Origin: Tupaia tana
Lineage: Eukaryota > Chordata > Mammalia > Scandentia > Tupaiidae
Reading direction: 5' to 3'
NCBI GenBank assembly: GCA_026018925.1
Contig: JAKSZU010000320.1
Coordinates: 140,875-204,874, forward strand
Length of the DNA stretch: 64,000 bases
Part shown: piece after piece, positions 8,524 through 18,814 of the stretch
How the letters are laid out: each line of letters opens with the position of its first letter
Numbering within the stretch: the stretch's first letter is position 1
Position numbers and translations under genes: made by a program
Notes under the pieces: model-generated
Told to the model about the DNA's origin: nothing
Database searches by the model: none
Seen by the model: only the letters and a program-made list of their open reading frames with translations

Positions 8524-10115
8524 TGTATTTCAAATTTCTCTGTCTAAACCAGTTATTAAATGCCTGCACTTCCCAAAGTGCAGGGAAGATCACTGGATGG
8601 AGGAAATCCTGAATTATGAGGCTGTGGGGGACCAGTAGTTAGCGTAATGGCTATGTCACTGGACTCCCACGTAGTCGACCGCGGTTCGAGTCCCGGACCC
8701 GGTGGCTTAAACTCACGCCAGGCACGTGTGCATGTGTGCCCAAGATCCCGAGAGGAGAATGAAGAAGGGATTGCAGCATGGCCATCCCCCCTGGGGGGTG
8801 ATTTCTCGCTTTCTGTCTCTCTGTCTCTCTCTGTCTATCTGGTGAGCACACGTGCCCTATAGCAAAAACCTCTTCAAAAAAAAAAAAAAAAAAAGAAAAA
8901 AGAAAGGGGAGGCTGTGGAAGGCCACTATCTCCTGGGGGTTGGTCTTAACCCAAATGTTTGGAAGCCATACTGTATTCTCTCAGGGGGTTGATTAAAGTG
9001 CCAGGGAGCGTAGACAATAAGTTTGTTCATTTTTCAGGCAGACTCTGGCCAAGGACTGCAATCAGGATTGCACCAGTTTCTCTCTGAAGTCCCTCTTCGT
9101 GGCCTTCCAACAGTTGATACCCCGGTGCCAGAGGGAGCTATTCATGTGGTGGGTGACAGGTGGAATGAAGGAGGATCAGAGAATTGAAGTCTGTTGAACT
9201 AATTGATAAGGGAGGTGGTTTAGGGAGAGATTGATGCCTGCCTTCTCCTTTCCCAGAGGGAGTGGGCAAGTTTCACTCCACAGGGGAAGTCTTCGTAGAA
9301 AAGTCAGGACAGTCTCCAGAAGGACATCCTTCATCACAGTCAAGAACAACCCATGCCCCAGCTTCTGGAGACAAAACTTGTGACCTGTAATCTACTCTAC
9401 CTATCCACCTCTACAAGGAAAGCCCTCCCAACAGTACCTGAGTCCCACTCTTGTGAACAATGCCAAAAAACAGACAAAGAATAGGTGTCTCCCCCCAGAA
9501 GGGGAGACCACTAAGGCTTCTGTCTGGCCGTGTTTCTCACAGGCTTGGTGTGTTTCCTTGGTAATAAGCAATTGGATATAGAACCTCCACCGAATTACAC
9601 ATGTAGAGAGGGAAGGAGTCCCTTAGCACATAATTCTGATGTTTAGCCTTATGGAAACACTGTAGAAACACATATTTAAACAGACCCAATCAAGTCTTGT
9701 AGTACAATGCACTCTGGGGACAGGGACACATTTGTTCACTACACTCACATTCACTCAGAGGTTTTACATTCCCTCCCCACACCAACCAAAGACATGAGCC
9801 CTGACTGAAGCTTCTGCGACTGAAGGAGAGTATATGAGTCTCCTCTTCCACTCAAACCAAGTGAGTCTAACTGATAGGACTCTACAACAGATCCCTGGGG
9901 GTTTATCAGATTACAAGAGTTGACCACAGGTGATGCATCAAAGTCTGGAATGGGAGTTGGTCCTTCTCACCAATTGCAGTCCAATGATTCAGGTACAGTC
10001 AACTCAGGGTGGGCACCCTGACAGAGGAATTCCATCAAACAAGTCGGGGACATGCCTATCTCTCCACATTGAAGTGCCCTGGGATCATTGGCTCAAAGGA
10101 GCAGTCTAATTTCCT
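8524..10115 (-). other. Provirus B leader, with a SINE insertion
   Basis: After removing the SINE at 8628-8908, about 1.3 kb lies between PBS and gag, long for a gammaretrovirus. It has no convincing reading frame. Short blocks match the leader of provirus C: the plus-strand phrase with cactca...cagaggtt...acattccctcc near 9740-9775 recurs near 18865-18895, and a ttggtaat block near 9555 recurs near 18685. The two elements therefore share a long-leader ancestry. Confidence 0.6.
8628..8908 (+). mobile_element. tRNA-derived SINE, full length
   Basis: Well-preserved copy flanked by a perfect 10-bp target duplication gaggctgtgg (8618-8627 and 8909-8918). It shows the family layout: tRNA-like head with A box (TAGCGTAATGG, 8640-8650) and perfect B box (GGTTCGAGTCC, 8693-8703), a unique body, a CT-rich stretch, CCCTATAGCAAAAACC and an A tail. 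The pol III boxes are internal. The head resembles a tRNA-Arg(CCT) over the D-arm and T-arm; that parentage is inference. Confidence 0.93.
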
Positions 10116-10133
10116 TTCCCAGTCAATGCACCA
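10116..10133 (-). promoter_or_regulatory. Primer-binding site, tRNA-Gly type, provirus B
   Basis: The minus strand reads TGGTGCATTGACTGGGAA, 16 of 18 matches to the site complementary to tRNA-Gly(GCC), both differences being transitions. Two bases separate it from the LTR start at 10136. Confidence 0.8.
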
Positions 10134-10135
10134 AA

Positions 10136-10732
10136 TGTAGTGGAAAAACAGATGACAAGGGGTGAAAACACAGCACTTCAGAAAGAAAAAAGGAGAACTC
10201 TTTTATCATTATTATTCTGCTAGCAGGACATGAAGGAGTTAACACTCTGAATTTCCAGCCCCCCCACAGGAGTCAATAAAGTGTAAATGTGAGATAAGCA
10301 GGGTGTCTACCTTCTCAAGGTCTCAGGTTGTTTTTATCACTTCAAAGGGAAAAAGGCAGAGAATTAGCAGAGGCCTGGGAAATGCCAGCAATTGCCAGCC
10401 TCAGGCTATTGAGAGTTCTGGACCCCCTCCACACCAACTGGAGAGAAAGACAAATAGACACAGTGAGAGGGGAAGTGAGAAATCACCCTCAAGGGGGAAA
10501 TGACTACACTGCAATCCCTTCTTCATTCACATTCTTGGATCCAGGCATTCATGCACATGCACCCTACATAATTTTCAAGCCATCAGGTCTGGGACTAGGA
10601 CTGCGGTTGGCCATGTGAATCCAGTGATGTAACTATATCATTTTCTGGTCTCGCAACCCTAATTTCAACATATTTGTCTACTAAATGTCACTCCCACTAG
10701 TGCCATGACAGATTCATAAACAATTAAATCAG
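10136..10732 (-). repeat. Provirus B 5' LTR, left part (U5-R side), with SINE
   Basis: Begins tgtagtgg on the plus strand next to the PBS, so it is the 3' end of the LTR in sense orientation. A decayed SINE occupies about 10432-10655. The sequence is cut at 10732 where the 3' LTR of provirus C begins. No canonical AATAAA is seen; GATAAAAG near 10200-10213 may be its relic. Confidence 0.7.
10432..10655 (-). mobile_element. tRNA-derived SINE, diverged
   Basis: Minus-strand copy in the LTR of provirus B. The GA-rich stretch, body and tRNA head are recognisable but many CpG positions have decayed, so it is an older member. Confidence 0.75.
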
Positions 10733-11252
10733 TATTATAATCTAATCAGTGAGTAATAAGAGAACATCCAGACATAGCCAAATTATTAGAGTTTTATTGA
10801 TTAAGCTAGCAACATATGGGGGGACTCCTTTCTCTCAAAAACCCCGCAGCCCCTAGTGGAAGGTGAGGAGTGTTTATAAAGGCAAAAATCACATTTTTTT
10901 TTTTTTCTGGTTAGACATGGAGATTACAAGAACAAGGTATGGTGGACTTGAAAGGGTAGAAGGTAGGTACTTACAATGCAGAAGCAGTTTACAGAAGCAA
11001 AACAAGCAAGTTAATTATTCCTAAGGGTGCTTTCCATCTCTATCTGAACATAATAAAATCTTAATGACCTCTATGGCTCAGGGCAAATGGGTTTGGTTAT
11101 TGTTGTCATATCATCATGGGACATCTTAAGGTGTGGAGGTTTAGGGCAGGGGTAAAGGAATTTTACTTCTCTTAAGGAAGGAGGAGACTTTCAATATTTA
11201 ACTAGGAAACCAAGATGGAGGTGCATCAGAAGATGGAGGTGCACCTGCTTCA
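10733..11252 (-). repeat. Provirus C 3' LTR
   Basis: About 520 bp, homologous throughout to 19885-20399. Minus-strand TATAAA at 10873-10878 and AATAAA at 10793-10798 are intact. The terminal TG on the plus strand has become TA. A short purine stretch (AGTGGAGAA on the minus strand) adjoins the LTR at 11253-11261, consistent with a polypurine tract. Confidence 0.92.
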
Positions 11253-11530
11253 TTCTCCACTGGTTTTGAGGGAACTGAATCAAATCCTTGACTCATTACA
11301 GTGAGTTGATAATTTTCTCTTGATACCAGAAGATTTACCTAACTTATTCTCTGTTGAATAAACTGTATCAGGATCTAAAGGAGAAATGGTCCAATCAATA
11401 ATCCAAAAGTAATCATAATATCAGTTCAGCTATTGTTGACAAAAAAGTAGTTCGCTGGGGGTCAGTCAAACATCTGTTGGAACCGACTTTTGGGCTGTTC
11501 TCTTGGTGGTTCCCGTTGCTTGAGGTGTTC
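11253..11530 (-). other. Provirus C: env tail and 3' untranslated segment
   Basis: Lies between the transmembrane-protein remnant and the 3' LTR. It should hold the env membrane anchor, cytoplasmic tail and polypurine tract; no long frame remains and I do not recognise the anchor with confidence. Confidence 0.5.
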
Positions 11531-12965
11531 TCAAACTTTGGACAAACTATATCGGATAATTCCAGATTCATTTGTGTATGCACAACAATTTTCCCCCAAA
11601 GCTATGGAGAAGTCACCTCGTCTGAGAAACAAAAAGTCAAGCCCTCTTCTATTTTGTAAGACAAACTCTGCTAATGAATTTACCTGTTCTTGTAGATAGG
11701 ACACAAATTTCTCTAATAAACCTAGGTCAGTATCAATAAGTCTAGACAATTCTTGTAAGTGTTGTTCCCTTTGAATGAAAGCTGGGGTTTCTATAGTGGC
11801 AGACCCTGCAATACCATGACCCACAAGCAGATAGTAGAATGGGGATTTGGTTTTGATGTATCCAGATTAAAGGTCGAGATAATATGTTTTAATCTGTCTC
11901 TCCAGGATACACTGAAATCTGGGAGAAAATCTGGACAAGAACACAAAACTTCACCTGAGGAGTTGAAATATTTCATGATAGACCATTTGTGCAAGCCCAC
12001 CAAGTAAAATTGGAGGCCTGAAAATTAATCTCAGTATCACTAACAAAATAAGTAGAATTACAAAATTGCAAATAAGTAGAATTTTTAAGGGTCTGATTTA
12101 CCAAGTTCCAGCACCCTAAATAACTCCTAATGTTGAATGAGAAAAGTTGATTACACATATCTTGGTAGTGTGGTTTAGAGGGAACTCATGCCTGGCGTGA
12201 GTTCCAATGGCAAATGGGGTGCCTTATATAAACATAGCCAACAATCTCTTGCCAATTTGGGCTGGGAGGAGTTGAGAAGGTGATGTACTTTTGTAAGAGT
12301 AGCCATATGAAAAATACCGGGAGGTGCTGAAATTGTCAAGGAGAATGCAGTATTGGGTTTGTTGGGCTGTCGAGTTGGTGGTGCTTGAGGCAAAGTGTTC
12401 TGTTCAACTAAATATGTAAAAGACTCTAGTGGGGTTCTTTCTTTCTGTAAGATTCACTTTTAGACTGTGAAAAATGTTTTGGGGACCTTTCCTGTGACAT
12501 AGTAATGTATTCCTTAGGTACGACCTGTAAACCAATTGGGGTCAGTGGGATTTAGGATGGAAATACTCAGGGGATCACAAGTTCTTTTGGTGGCACTGGG
12601 AGCCTTTGTATTCTTACAACTAGATCAAGGCTCAGGCTGCCAGGGGGCATTATATCCTAGGGTCACTAATACTAATAATTCACAATTCCAATAGAGACAA
12701 TTGTAATTATTGTTAGAAAGGCAATGAGTATCTTGCTTTCTCTGACTCAGAAAAATATAAAATTCTCCAAAAGTCCATCCTTTTTCCCAGTCCCCAGACA
12801 AACAGGCCTACTTAAAATCAGCTCCAGTCCTCCTCACCCACCATATTGACAGCTGGACTCAATCAGAAAGAGATCACAGATGTCAACATAAAGTGAGATG
12901 GCACCCTCAGATAAAATCGTATTATTTAACATTTTCTTATCCCTGTTCCAGAATTCCTATGTCTA
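11531..12965 (-). pseudogene. env: Provirus C env (surface and transmembrane subunits), broken
   Basis: Minus-strand frames in order: surface-subunit segments 12175-12393 with a CWLC motif (the CXXC isomerase motif of gammaretroviral surface proteins), 11973-12158 with a WWACTNGL segment and several N-glycosylation sites, 11791-12003, then transmembrane-subunit heptads in 11531-11824. The latter include the LQNRRGLDFLF region followed by a Cys-Cys pair; the first cysteine of the usual CX6CC motif is missing. The N-terminal surface region (12400-12965) has no long frame. At least four frames are needed, so no envelope protein can be made. Confidence 0.85.
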
Positions 12966-13910
12966 GTCTAATCCTTCAGTCCTCATTAAGAGAAAGAGTG
13001 GTCAGGAGGTGTGGGACAGCCTTAACTTGAGGGGATCCTGGAAATCTTGGACTTGCCATATTGACTTCTCTGACTTTACCTAAGACTGATGTATCCAGGC
13101 TGGAAGGCCATTGACCTTGACAGTTGTCGGGGTGGTGAGTATGACTGTATAAAGTCCCTCCCAATTTGGTACCAATTTCTGGTTTGTGAGCTTCTTGACC
13201 CACACTGAGTTTCCAGGCTGAAACAAGTACACTGGATCCAATGAAGGAATTGGCAAGGTATCCTGAACACAGTGGATAATGGCCTTCTGGCTGGGGTCAA
13301 GAGCCTGCAACAGCCTGAGTAATGTACAGATATAGGTCTCAGATTTTATTTCTTCATAAAACCAGGGGGAAAGTGGAGGGGGTCTCCCAAACATAATTTC
13401 ACATGGGGTTAATTCTTCCCTATATGGTGTTCATCTGACCCACAAAATGGCTAAGGAGAGAGGCAGTACCCAACCTTTTCCAGTTTCTAGAGTTAGCTCA
13501 GTCAAGGTCTCATTTAGGGTCTTATTTATTCATTCTACCTGCCCTGTACTCTGGGGCTGGTAGGCACAAGGTAATTTCCAAATAATATTTGACACTTTGG
13601 CTAGGTCTTTTGATATTTTTGCAACCAAAGCAGGTCCATTGTCTGACTCATTCTAGGTAACTGAAATCTAAGAATTAGTTGTTTGAATAGCATTTTAGTA
13701 ACAGTTACAGCTGTCTCAGATTTTGTGGGGAAGGTCTTGACCCATCCTGAAAAAGTGTCAATGAAAACTAGAAGATATTTATATCCATTTGGTGAATGCT
13801 TGATTTTTGTAACATCTGCCTCCATTGTTCCCCAGGGGATCTTCCCTTTGATCTAATTCCTAATGGGGTCTACTCTGACTGCTTTGCATTTTCCTGAGCA
13901 CAGGTGACAC
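12966..13910 (-). pseudogene. pol: Provirus C pol: integrase
   Basis: From right to left: a CVTC cysteine pair near 13900 from the zinc domain; the catalytic core start in 13601-13825 (DVTKIK and the YLLVFIDTFSGW segment); the SDNGP catalytic segment near 13640-13650 in a shifted frame; and near 13525-13545 the third catalytic Glu followed by a TGA likely derived from a CGA codon. The C-terminal domain is in 13080-13394 with a W-x-G-L-Y variant of the GPY/F motif. Integrase inserts viral DNA; here stops and shifts fragment it. Confidence 0.87.
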
Positions 13911-14042
13911 ACCTGGAGATGACATTGTTCACTAGTTCACCTAACCTGCTGATGAAGTACTTACATTGAAGACTACATGTAGTTTAGTTTTTCCCAAATG
14001 AATTCTCCTGTTCAGCTGATCTATTATTGTCCTCCCCAGGGC

Positions 14043-15120
14043 CTAAGGGATGATCAACCTATAATCTCGTAATCTAAACCATCCTGATGACTCTTTGGTT
14101 GCTTGATGTTCTTCAGCAGGTTTTTCTTTAACCTTAATATATGTAGGCAAAGCTGGTAGACCTGGGCCAGGCATTGTGACTAAGACTTTCTGGGGCCCCA
14201 CTGGTTTTAGGGCAGCCTTTCTGACTGCTGGGTCAGCAGTTTTATTTCTTTGAGCCTCTGGTGAATCTCCTTTTTGATGGCCTTTGCAATGCACAGTGGC
14301 CACTGCTTTGGGAAGCCAAAAGGCTTCCCAGAAGCCAAAAGGCTTCCCAGACAGCCAAAATTTCTTCTTTACTTTTAATGTTTTTTCCCTGCAGAGGTCA
14401 GTCCTGTCTCCTGATAGATGGCCCATGGACATGGGCAGAAGTACAGGCATATTGACTATCAGTATAAATGGCCACAGTCTTGCCTTTTGTCCACCTCAAA
14501 GCCTGGGTTAAGCCAAGAAGTTCTTCCTTTTGAGCTGATGTCCCTCAGCTCAGGGATTGCGACCACATGGTCCATTCCATCATTACCACTGCCACTCCTG
14601 CATACCTGACTCCATCTTCCATGGAGCTGCTACCGTGGGTGAACAAGGTTTCATTCACCAAGAACAATGACTCATCCTTTAAATCTAGTCTAGTGGACTG
14701 TTTTACATTGATTACATCAAGACATCCGTGCACTGGTTCTTTGAGGCCACCATCTGGGAGCTGCGTAGCAGGATTCAAAGCTGCAATCTTCTGGAATCTA
14801 ATCTGAGATTGATATAACAAGAGAGGTTGATACTGAGTTATACAGGCATTTGATATCTACTTTTTAGGTGTGGCTCAAAGAAGCTCCTCAATGGCATGAG
14901 GAGTTGTAAAAATCAGTTCTTGCCCCAGGGTTAGCTTATCAGCCTCTTTTACCAGCAAGGCAGTGGTAACTACTTCTTGGAGGCAGGCAGGACATCCAGT
15001 GGCGGATAGATCAAGTCTCTTGGACAGGTACGGTACTGGCCATTTCCAGGGTCTCTGGGACTGGGCTAGGACACACTTACCTATTCCTTTTTTCTCATCT
15101 ATAAAGAGATGGAATGGCAT
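14043..15120 (-). pseudogene. pol: Provirus C pol: RNase H and RT connection
   Basis: The connection domain is in 14875-15120 (YLSKRLDL segment). RNase H begins in 14545-14820, where the first catalytic Asp is His (FTHGSS), and ends in 14043-14450 with the HCKGHQ histidine block. An imperfect tandem duplication of an aaggcttcccagaagcc phrase occurs at about 14313-14360 on the plus strand. Confidence 0.83.
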
Positions 15121-15188
15121 AGTGATGTCTGGAAGGGCCTGGGCTGGTGCTGATATCAGAGCCTGTTTCAGGTCCTCAAAAGATTTTG

Positions 15189-15900
15189 TTATGTCTCAGT
15201 CCAAACCAGGGCTCTGGGTATTTCAACAAACCTTGGGATTGATAGGTGGCAATACCCTAATGCCCTTAGAAACCCCTGAATTTCCTTCTTAGTTTTTGGT
15301 GGACTTATGCATAAAATTGTCTCAATACAGCCTGATGACAAAGTCCATTTACCTTCCTGGATATAATATCCAAGGTAGGTCATCATCTGGTGACATAGCT
15401 GGGCCTTTTTGGCAGAGATTCAATAACCCAGCTCTTCTTGTTGGATGTTTAAAATTTCTTAGTCACCTTCCTTCTGGTTCCTTTATCCTCCAAAGCAAGG
15501 AGAAGGTCCTCAATATACTGAAGGATACTGCAGTCAGTGTGGGCTATCCAGAAGGGCTTCAAGAGTGCACTCATGCAAGGTAGTTGAGTTTTTTAAAACA
15601 CTGAGGCAACCTACATCAGGTTAATGGCCCAGAATATCCTTCCTCCAGGTCTGTCCATTCAAAGGCAAAGATAGGTTGTTTTACAGGAGCCAGAGGAATG
15701 CTGAAAAAAGTATCCTTTAAGTCCAGGATTGTGTGAAAGTGTTGACTTGGGAAGAGGAGACTTAGAAGAATATATGTGTTAGGTACTGTTGGATGTATAA
15801 TCTCTACCCATTCATTCACCTCTCTAAAATCCTGAACTGGGTGATAGTCATGTGTTCCTGGTTTCAGGACAGGAAGCAAAGGAGTATTCCAGGGAGACTG
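15189..15900 (-). pseudogene. pol: Provirus C pol: reverse transcriptase with YIED active site
   Basis: The frame 15616-15879 covers the RT fingers and palm ([11 protein letters not shown], motif [10 protein letters not shown]). Motif C at 15506-15517 translates as Tyr-Ile-Glu-Asp in place of YVDD/YIDD, so one catalytic Asp is Glu. The thumb is in 15189-15386. Frames change between these blocks. Confidence 0.87.
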
Positions 15901-15930
15901 GCAAGGGACTAGGGTTCCTGCTTGGCATAG

Positions 15931-16330
15931 TCAGCTCATATGTACTGCAATTCCCTTTTGTACTGCCAGGCTCATGAGGCATTGTTTTACCTGAACTAGA
16001 GTAGCTGTGGCTAACAGCTGTACAACTACTGGAGGAAGACTGGCTTCCTCAGAGAATGAAATAGTAACCTTTAGTTTATGAAGGAGATCTTGTCCCATCA
16101 GTTGATAAGGGCACACAGGGATAAATAGAAAGGAGTTAGTCACAGTGTTTTGTCCCATGTCTACAGTTCTTTCTGATGTGCAAGGGCAGAGGGTGTTCTG
16201 GCCTGTAGCTCTTCTCCTTGGATGGAGATCTTTACCTTAGCGATAGATTCCATGCTTTGGTCAAAACAGAGTAAGCTACACCAGTATCAACCAGGAAATC
16301 TACAGTCTTGCCCCCTATCCTCAAAGTCAC
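15931..16330 (-). pseudogene. pro: Provirus C protease
   Basis: The Asp-Thr-Gly active site is intact at 16280-16291 (VDTG, followed by Val-Ala). The C-terminal LMGQDLLHKL segment is in 15931-16158, in a different frame, so the enzyme is split. Confidence 0.82.
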
Positions 16331-17560
16331 TGTGGGCTTCTGGGGGTTTACAGGAAAAGAGCCCTAGCCCTGTCAATCTTTTCCTAAATTTATAATTTTA
16401 CTTTCCCATTCTTGCTTATTCTCTGGTCAATTCTTTGCACAGTGTCATTTCTTGCTGCAACACCTGCATTGATCTATTGCAGAGGGCACTTTAAATTTCT
16501 TCCTATCCTCTACCAATGGTATTTCCTCCATATTTATTTCTCCTACTATGACAACTATAGCTCTAGAAGTCCTTTTAGTCTGTTTGTCCTCCATGGGCTC
16601 TCATCCATAAAAACTTTTTGAGTGATTTCCACTAGTTGAGATCTACTCATCTACTAGAAACCTTCTAAACCTTGGAGTTTCCATCTTATATCTGGGGTTT
16701 GACTGAGTCACAAAAGCTAAATTTATGGCACTCTGATTATCTGGGGCATTGGGTTCAATAGGAGTAAAAGTATAGTAGGCCTCACACAAATGTTCTAGGA
16801 AGGCACTGAATAACTCCTGTAGTCCCTGAATGACTTCAGTCATCTTTAAGAAATTGGTGGGTTTGGGGGCTGCTGCTCACATCCCATCTAATAATACCTC
16901 GTGAAAACTGGCCAATGCCTCTCTCCCCCCAGTGATATTTATATGCCAATTTGGTGGGAAGAAAAGAAAAATTCTCTTGATTCTATCTCTGTTTTCCTCC
17001 AGTAAGCATTCTCCTGGCCTTAAGAAAGACTTTTGTGCCTCTCTTTTTGCTCTTTCTCACTCTTTCACTGTGAACATGGTCAGGAAAAGATGTTAACAAT
17101 CTTCCATCATTGGGTGTTGGGGGTAGAAGATCACTTTTAGTAGAATAATTAGGTCCTGAGGCTTTTCTGAAAATGGGATATTTTGAGTTTTCCAGTTATA
17201 GAGATCACTGGCTGTAAGTGGGACATAAACCATAAAGAGATGGTCTCATTGCTTCTCATCAGTTTGGAGAGCCTCTCTCAGGGGAAGAAGGTTTTCTAAG
17301 GAGCCTGGGCTCAATCTTCCCTTTTCAATCTCCTCTTCCTCTCTACTTTGGCTGTGGGTATGTGTCAGGGAGAAGGGAACAGAAGGAGTAGCCTCCTGAG
17401 GCCCTAATTCTTCTCCCTCCCTTTGAAAGTATCTGAAGTAAGAAGGGAAGAAAGTTCCAACTCCTTGGACAGTTACATAGGAGTGTCTGTTCTTTTCGGC
17501 GTGCCATTTCTATAGCCCTATCACAAGAATGTGATCCTCTGTTTTTAGGGAGCTATTTCT
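16331..17560 (-). pseudogene. gag: Provirus C gag: nucleocapsid, capsid and proline-rich region
   Basis: A degenerate zinc knuckle (CRCCSKK, then a stop in place of the following residue) lies near 16435-16470. The frame 16643-16843 holds the major homology region (IQGLQELFSAFLEHL) and the capsid C-terminal helices. Further right, only short capsid and proline-rich fragments can be followed. It includes the NITVSD-like YNWKTQ block near 17180-17205 (minus-strand translation of the tttgagttttccagttatagag region). Confidence 0.7.
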
Positions 17561-17872
17561 CAATGAAGGGGGAGGCCTTTGAACCAAGGCTAGTCACTTT
17601 TTGATATAGGCAAACTAGTCAAGGTGCTCTTGAGAACCAGATGCTCTTGTAACTATTTTCCAGACTTCTTGGACTTCCCTAACATCAAATGACCCAGAAC
17701 GTGTCCAGCCTACTCCAAATGATGGCCATTCTTAATATTTTTTCTAGAGATCTTATATCTATAATCACAGCTCTCTACAAAAATTTCATTAAAATGTTTA
17801 AGCATACATTCCAGGGTGGGTCTTAAGGTAGCTCTTCTGGCCTCTCATATTTTCTATGTCATCTCTGGCCAT
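17561..17872 (-). pseudogene. gag: Provirus C gag: matrix
   Basis: Minus-strand translation gives PTLECMLKHFNEIF near 17800-17840 and EWPSFGVGWTRSGSFDVREV near 17680-17740, matching the matrix of provirus B. The ATG at 17870-17872 is the likely start, followed by a frameshift and stops. Confidence 0.78.
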
Positions 17873-18095
17873 GGAAGAAGGCTCTAATTAGGTCCTCTAG
17901 ACACAAGCAATAATCTCCATTGATAGTGATAGCGGTATGATCATAAAAACCTCCAATTTTAGAACATCCTAATTTCCCAGGAAGCCCCATTTAGAACTGG
18001 GATAGTGAGGCAGGCAAGGCTACGGTCATAAAGAGACTCAGAATTTTTCTCTTCTTTCCTTTTTGTAGGGATTGCCCACTGTTTCACTGTATGAG

Positions 18096-18530
18096 TTATA
18101 TGCCACAGTTTGGGGCATTGGGATAATCTTTAAAACCAGGACAATAAGTGGGGAGCTGAGGCAACTCTGACACTATACAAGGGAGAAGAGAGATTTCTAC
18201 TAAATGGACATGAATTAAGAGGAAACAGACAGGAGCATGAGCAAACTCCAACTGGTAGTAGCTGGAATCTTGGATGTATCTTGCAGAGAATTCAGGGTGA
18301 TGATTGAAGCAATCAGTGAGAACTAGGTCCTTAGTACTTTCTGAAAAGAATCCAGCAGGGAAATCTACCTTCATCTTGTATGGGCAAAGCAGGAAGTCCT
18401 TTGTCCTTATTGAGAGATGATGAAAAATTTGAAGGGCCTCCTGGCCTAAAAAAGGCTCTGCAAACTTCCTCAGAAACAAAGGACCTAGCCTTCTAGGACA
18501 GAGGGGCCTACCAGTCATGAGAGAAGCCAT
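18096..18530 (-). CDS. Unrecognised 144-codon ORF in provirus C leader
   Basis: An open minus-strand frame upstream of gag, between PBS and matrix. It starts MASLMTGRPLC and ends in CPGFKDYPNAPNCGI. There is no signal peptide, zinc motif or retroviral domain that I recognise; one hydrophobic stretch near residues 105-120 (PVCFLLIHVHLVEISLL) could be a weak membrane segment. Its position is that of the upstream glycosylated-gag extension of some gammaretroviruses, but it is not in frame with matrix as far as I can follow. Being longer than anything else left open in this degraded element is notable, but chance is possible. Confidence 0.3.
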   Translation of the reverse strand: MASLMTGRPLCPRRLGPLFLRKFAEPFLGQEALQIFHHLSIRTKDFLLCPYKMKVDFPAGFFSESTKDLVLTDCFNHHPEFSARYIQDSSYYQLEFAHAPVCFLLIHVHLVEISLLPCIVSELPQLPTYCPGFKDYPNAPNCGI

Positions 18531-18556
18531 CTCTTTTCCTACTTCTTCCTATTTAT

Positions 18557-18814
18557 CTATTTTCTTCTTTTCACCCTCCTATATGACTGTAAGGCAAAGG
18601 GGGGAACCCCCCTCAGAAAAGGAGTCCAATCAGATGTCCTCCTGGCCCCACCCCTCAGGGGGACCTTAGTAAGACTCTTAACTTTGGTAATGAGATATAA
18701 ACCCACTGTCAGATTTAACAAGAAGGATGAGTCAGTGATCCCCAGCATCTCTTTTACCTTCTGTCTGTATAAGGCTTCCATAGAACTGCAGGTTGGGACC
18801 CACTCAGACTCCAT
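18557..18814 (-). CDS. Unrecognised 85-codon ORF in provirus C leader
   Basis: Second open minus-strand frame in the leader, upstream of and out of frame with the 144-codon one. The C-terminus is basic (YRRVKRRK). No family recognised. Part of the nucleotide sequence (ttggtaatgag... near 18685) has a counterpart in the leader of provirus B, where no such frame is open. Confidence 0.22.
   Translation of the reverse strand: MESEWVPTCSSMEALYRQKVKEMLGITDSSFLLNLTVGLYLITKVKSLTKVPLRGGARRTSDWTPFLRGVPPFALQSYRRVKRRK

Larger units (their letters stand above)
5643..10732 (-). mobile_element. Provirus B: decayed class I ERV, interrupted by provirus A
   Basis: A second minus-strand gammaretrovirus-like element runs from truncated RT at 5645 through protease, NC, capsid, matrix, a leader and a PBS to an LTR starting at 10136. 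Its 3' half must lie left of provirus A, outside the window. The LTR appears to be cut by provirus C at 10732 and to resume at 20400. It is much more degraded than A, with many stops, a 54-base poly(T) in capsid and SINEs in its leader and LTR. Leader and gag resemble provirus C, so B and C are related lineages. Confidence 0.85.

Noticed and set aside
8628..8703. Possible tRNA gene
   Set aside because: A and B boxes are present, but the sequence belongs to the SINE head, cannot form a good acceptor stem by eye and recurs throughout the window.
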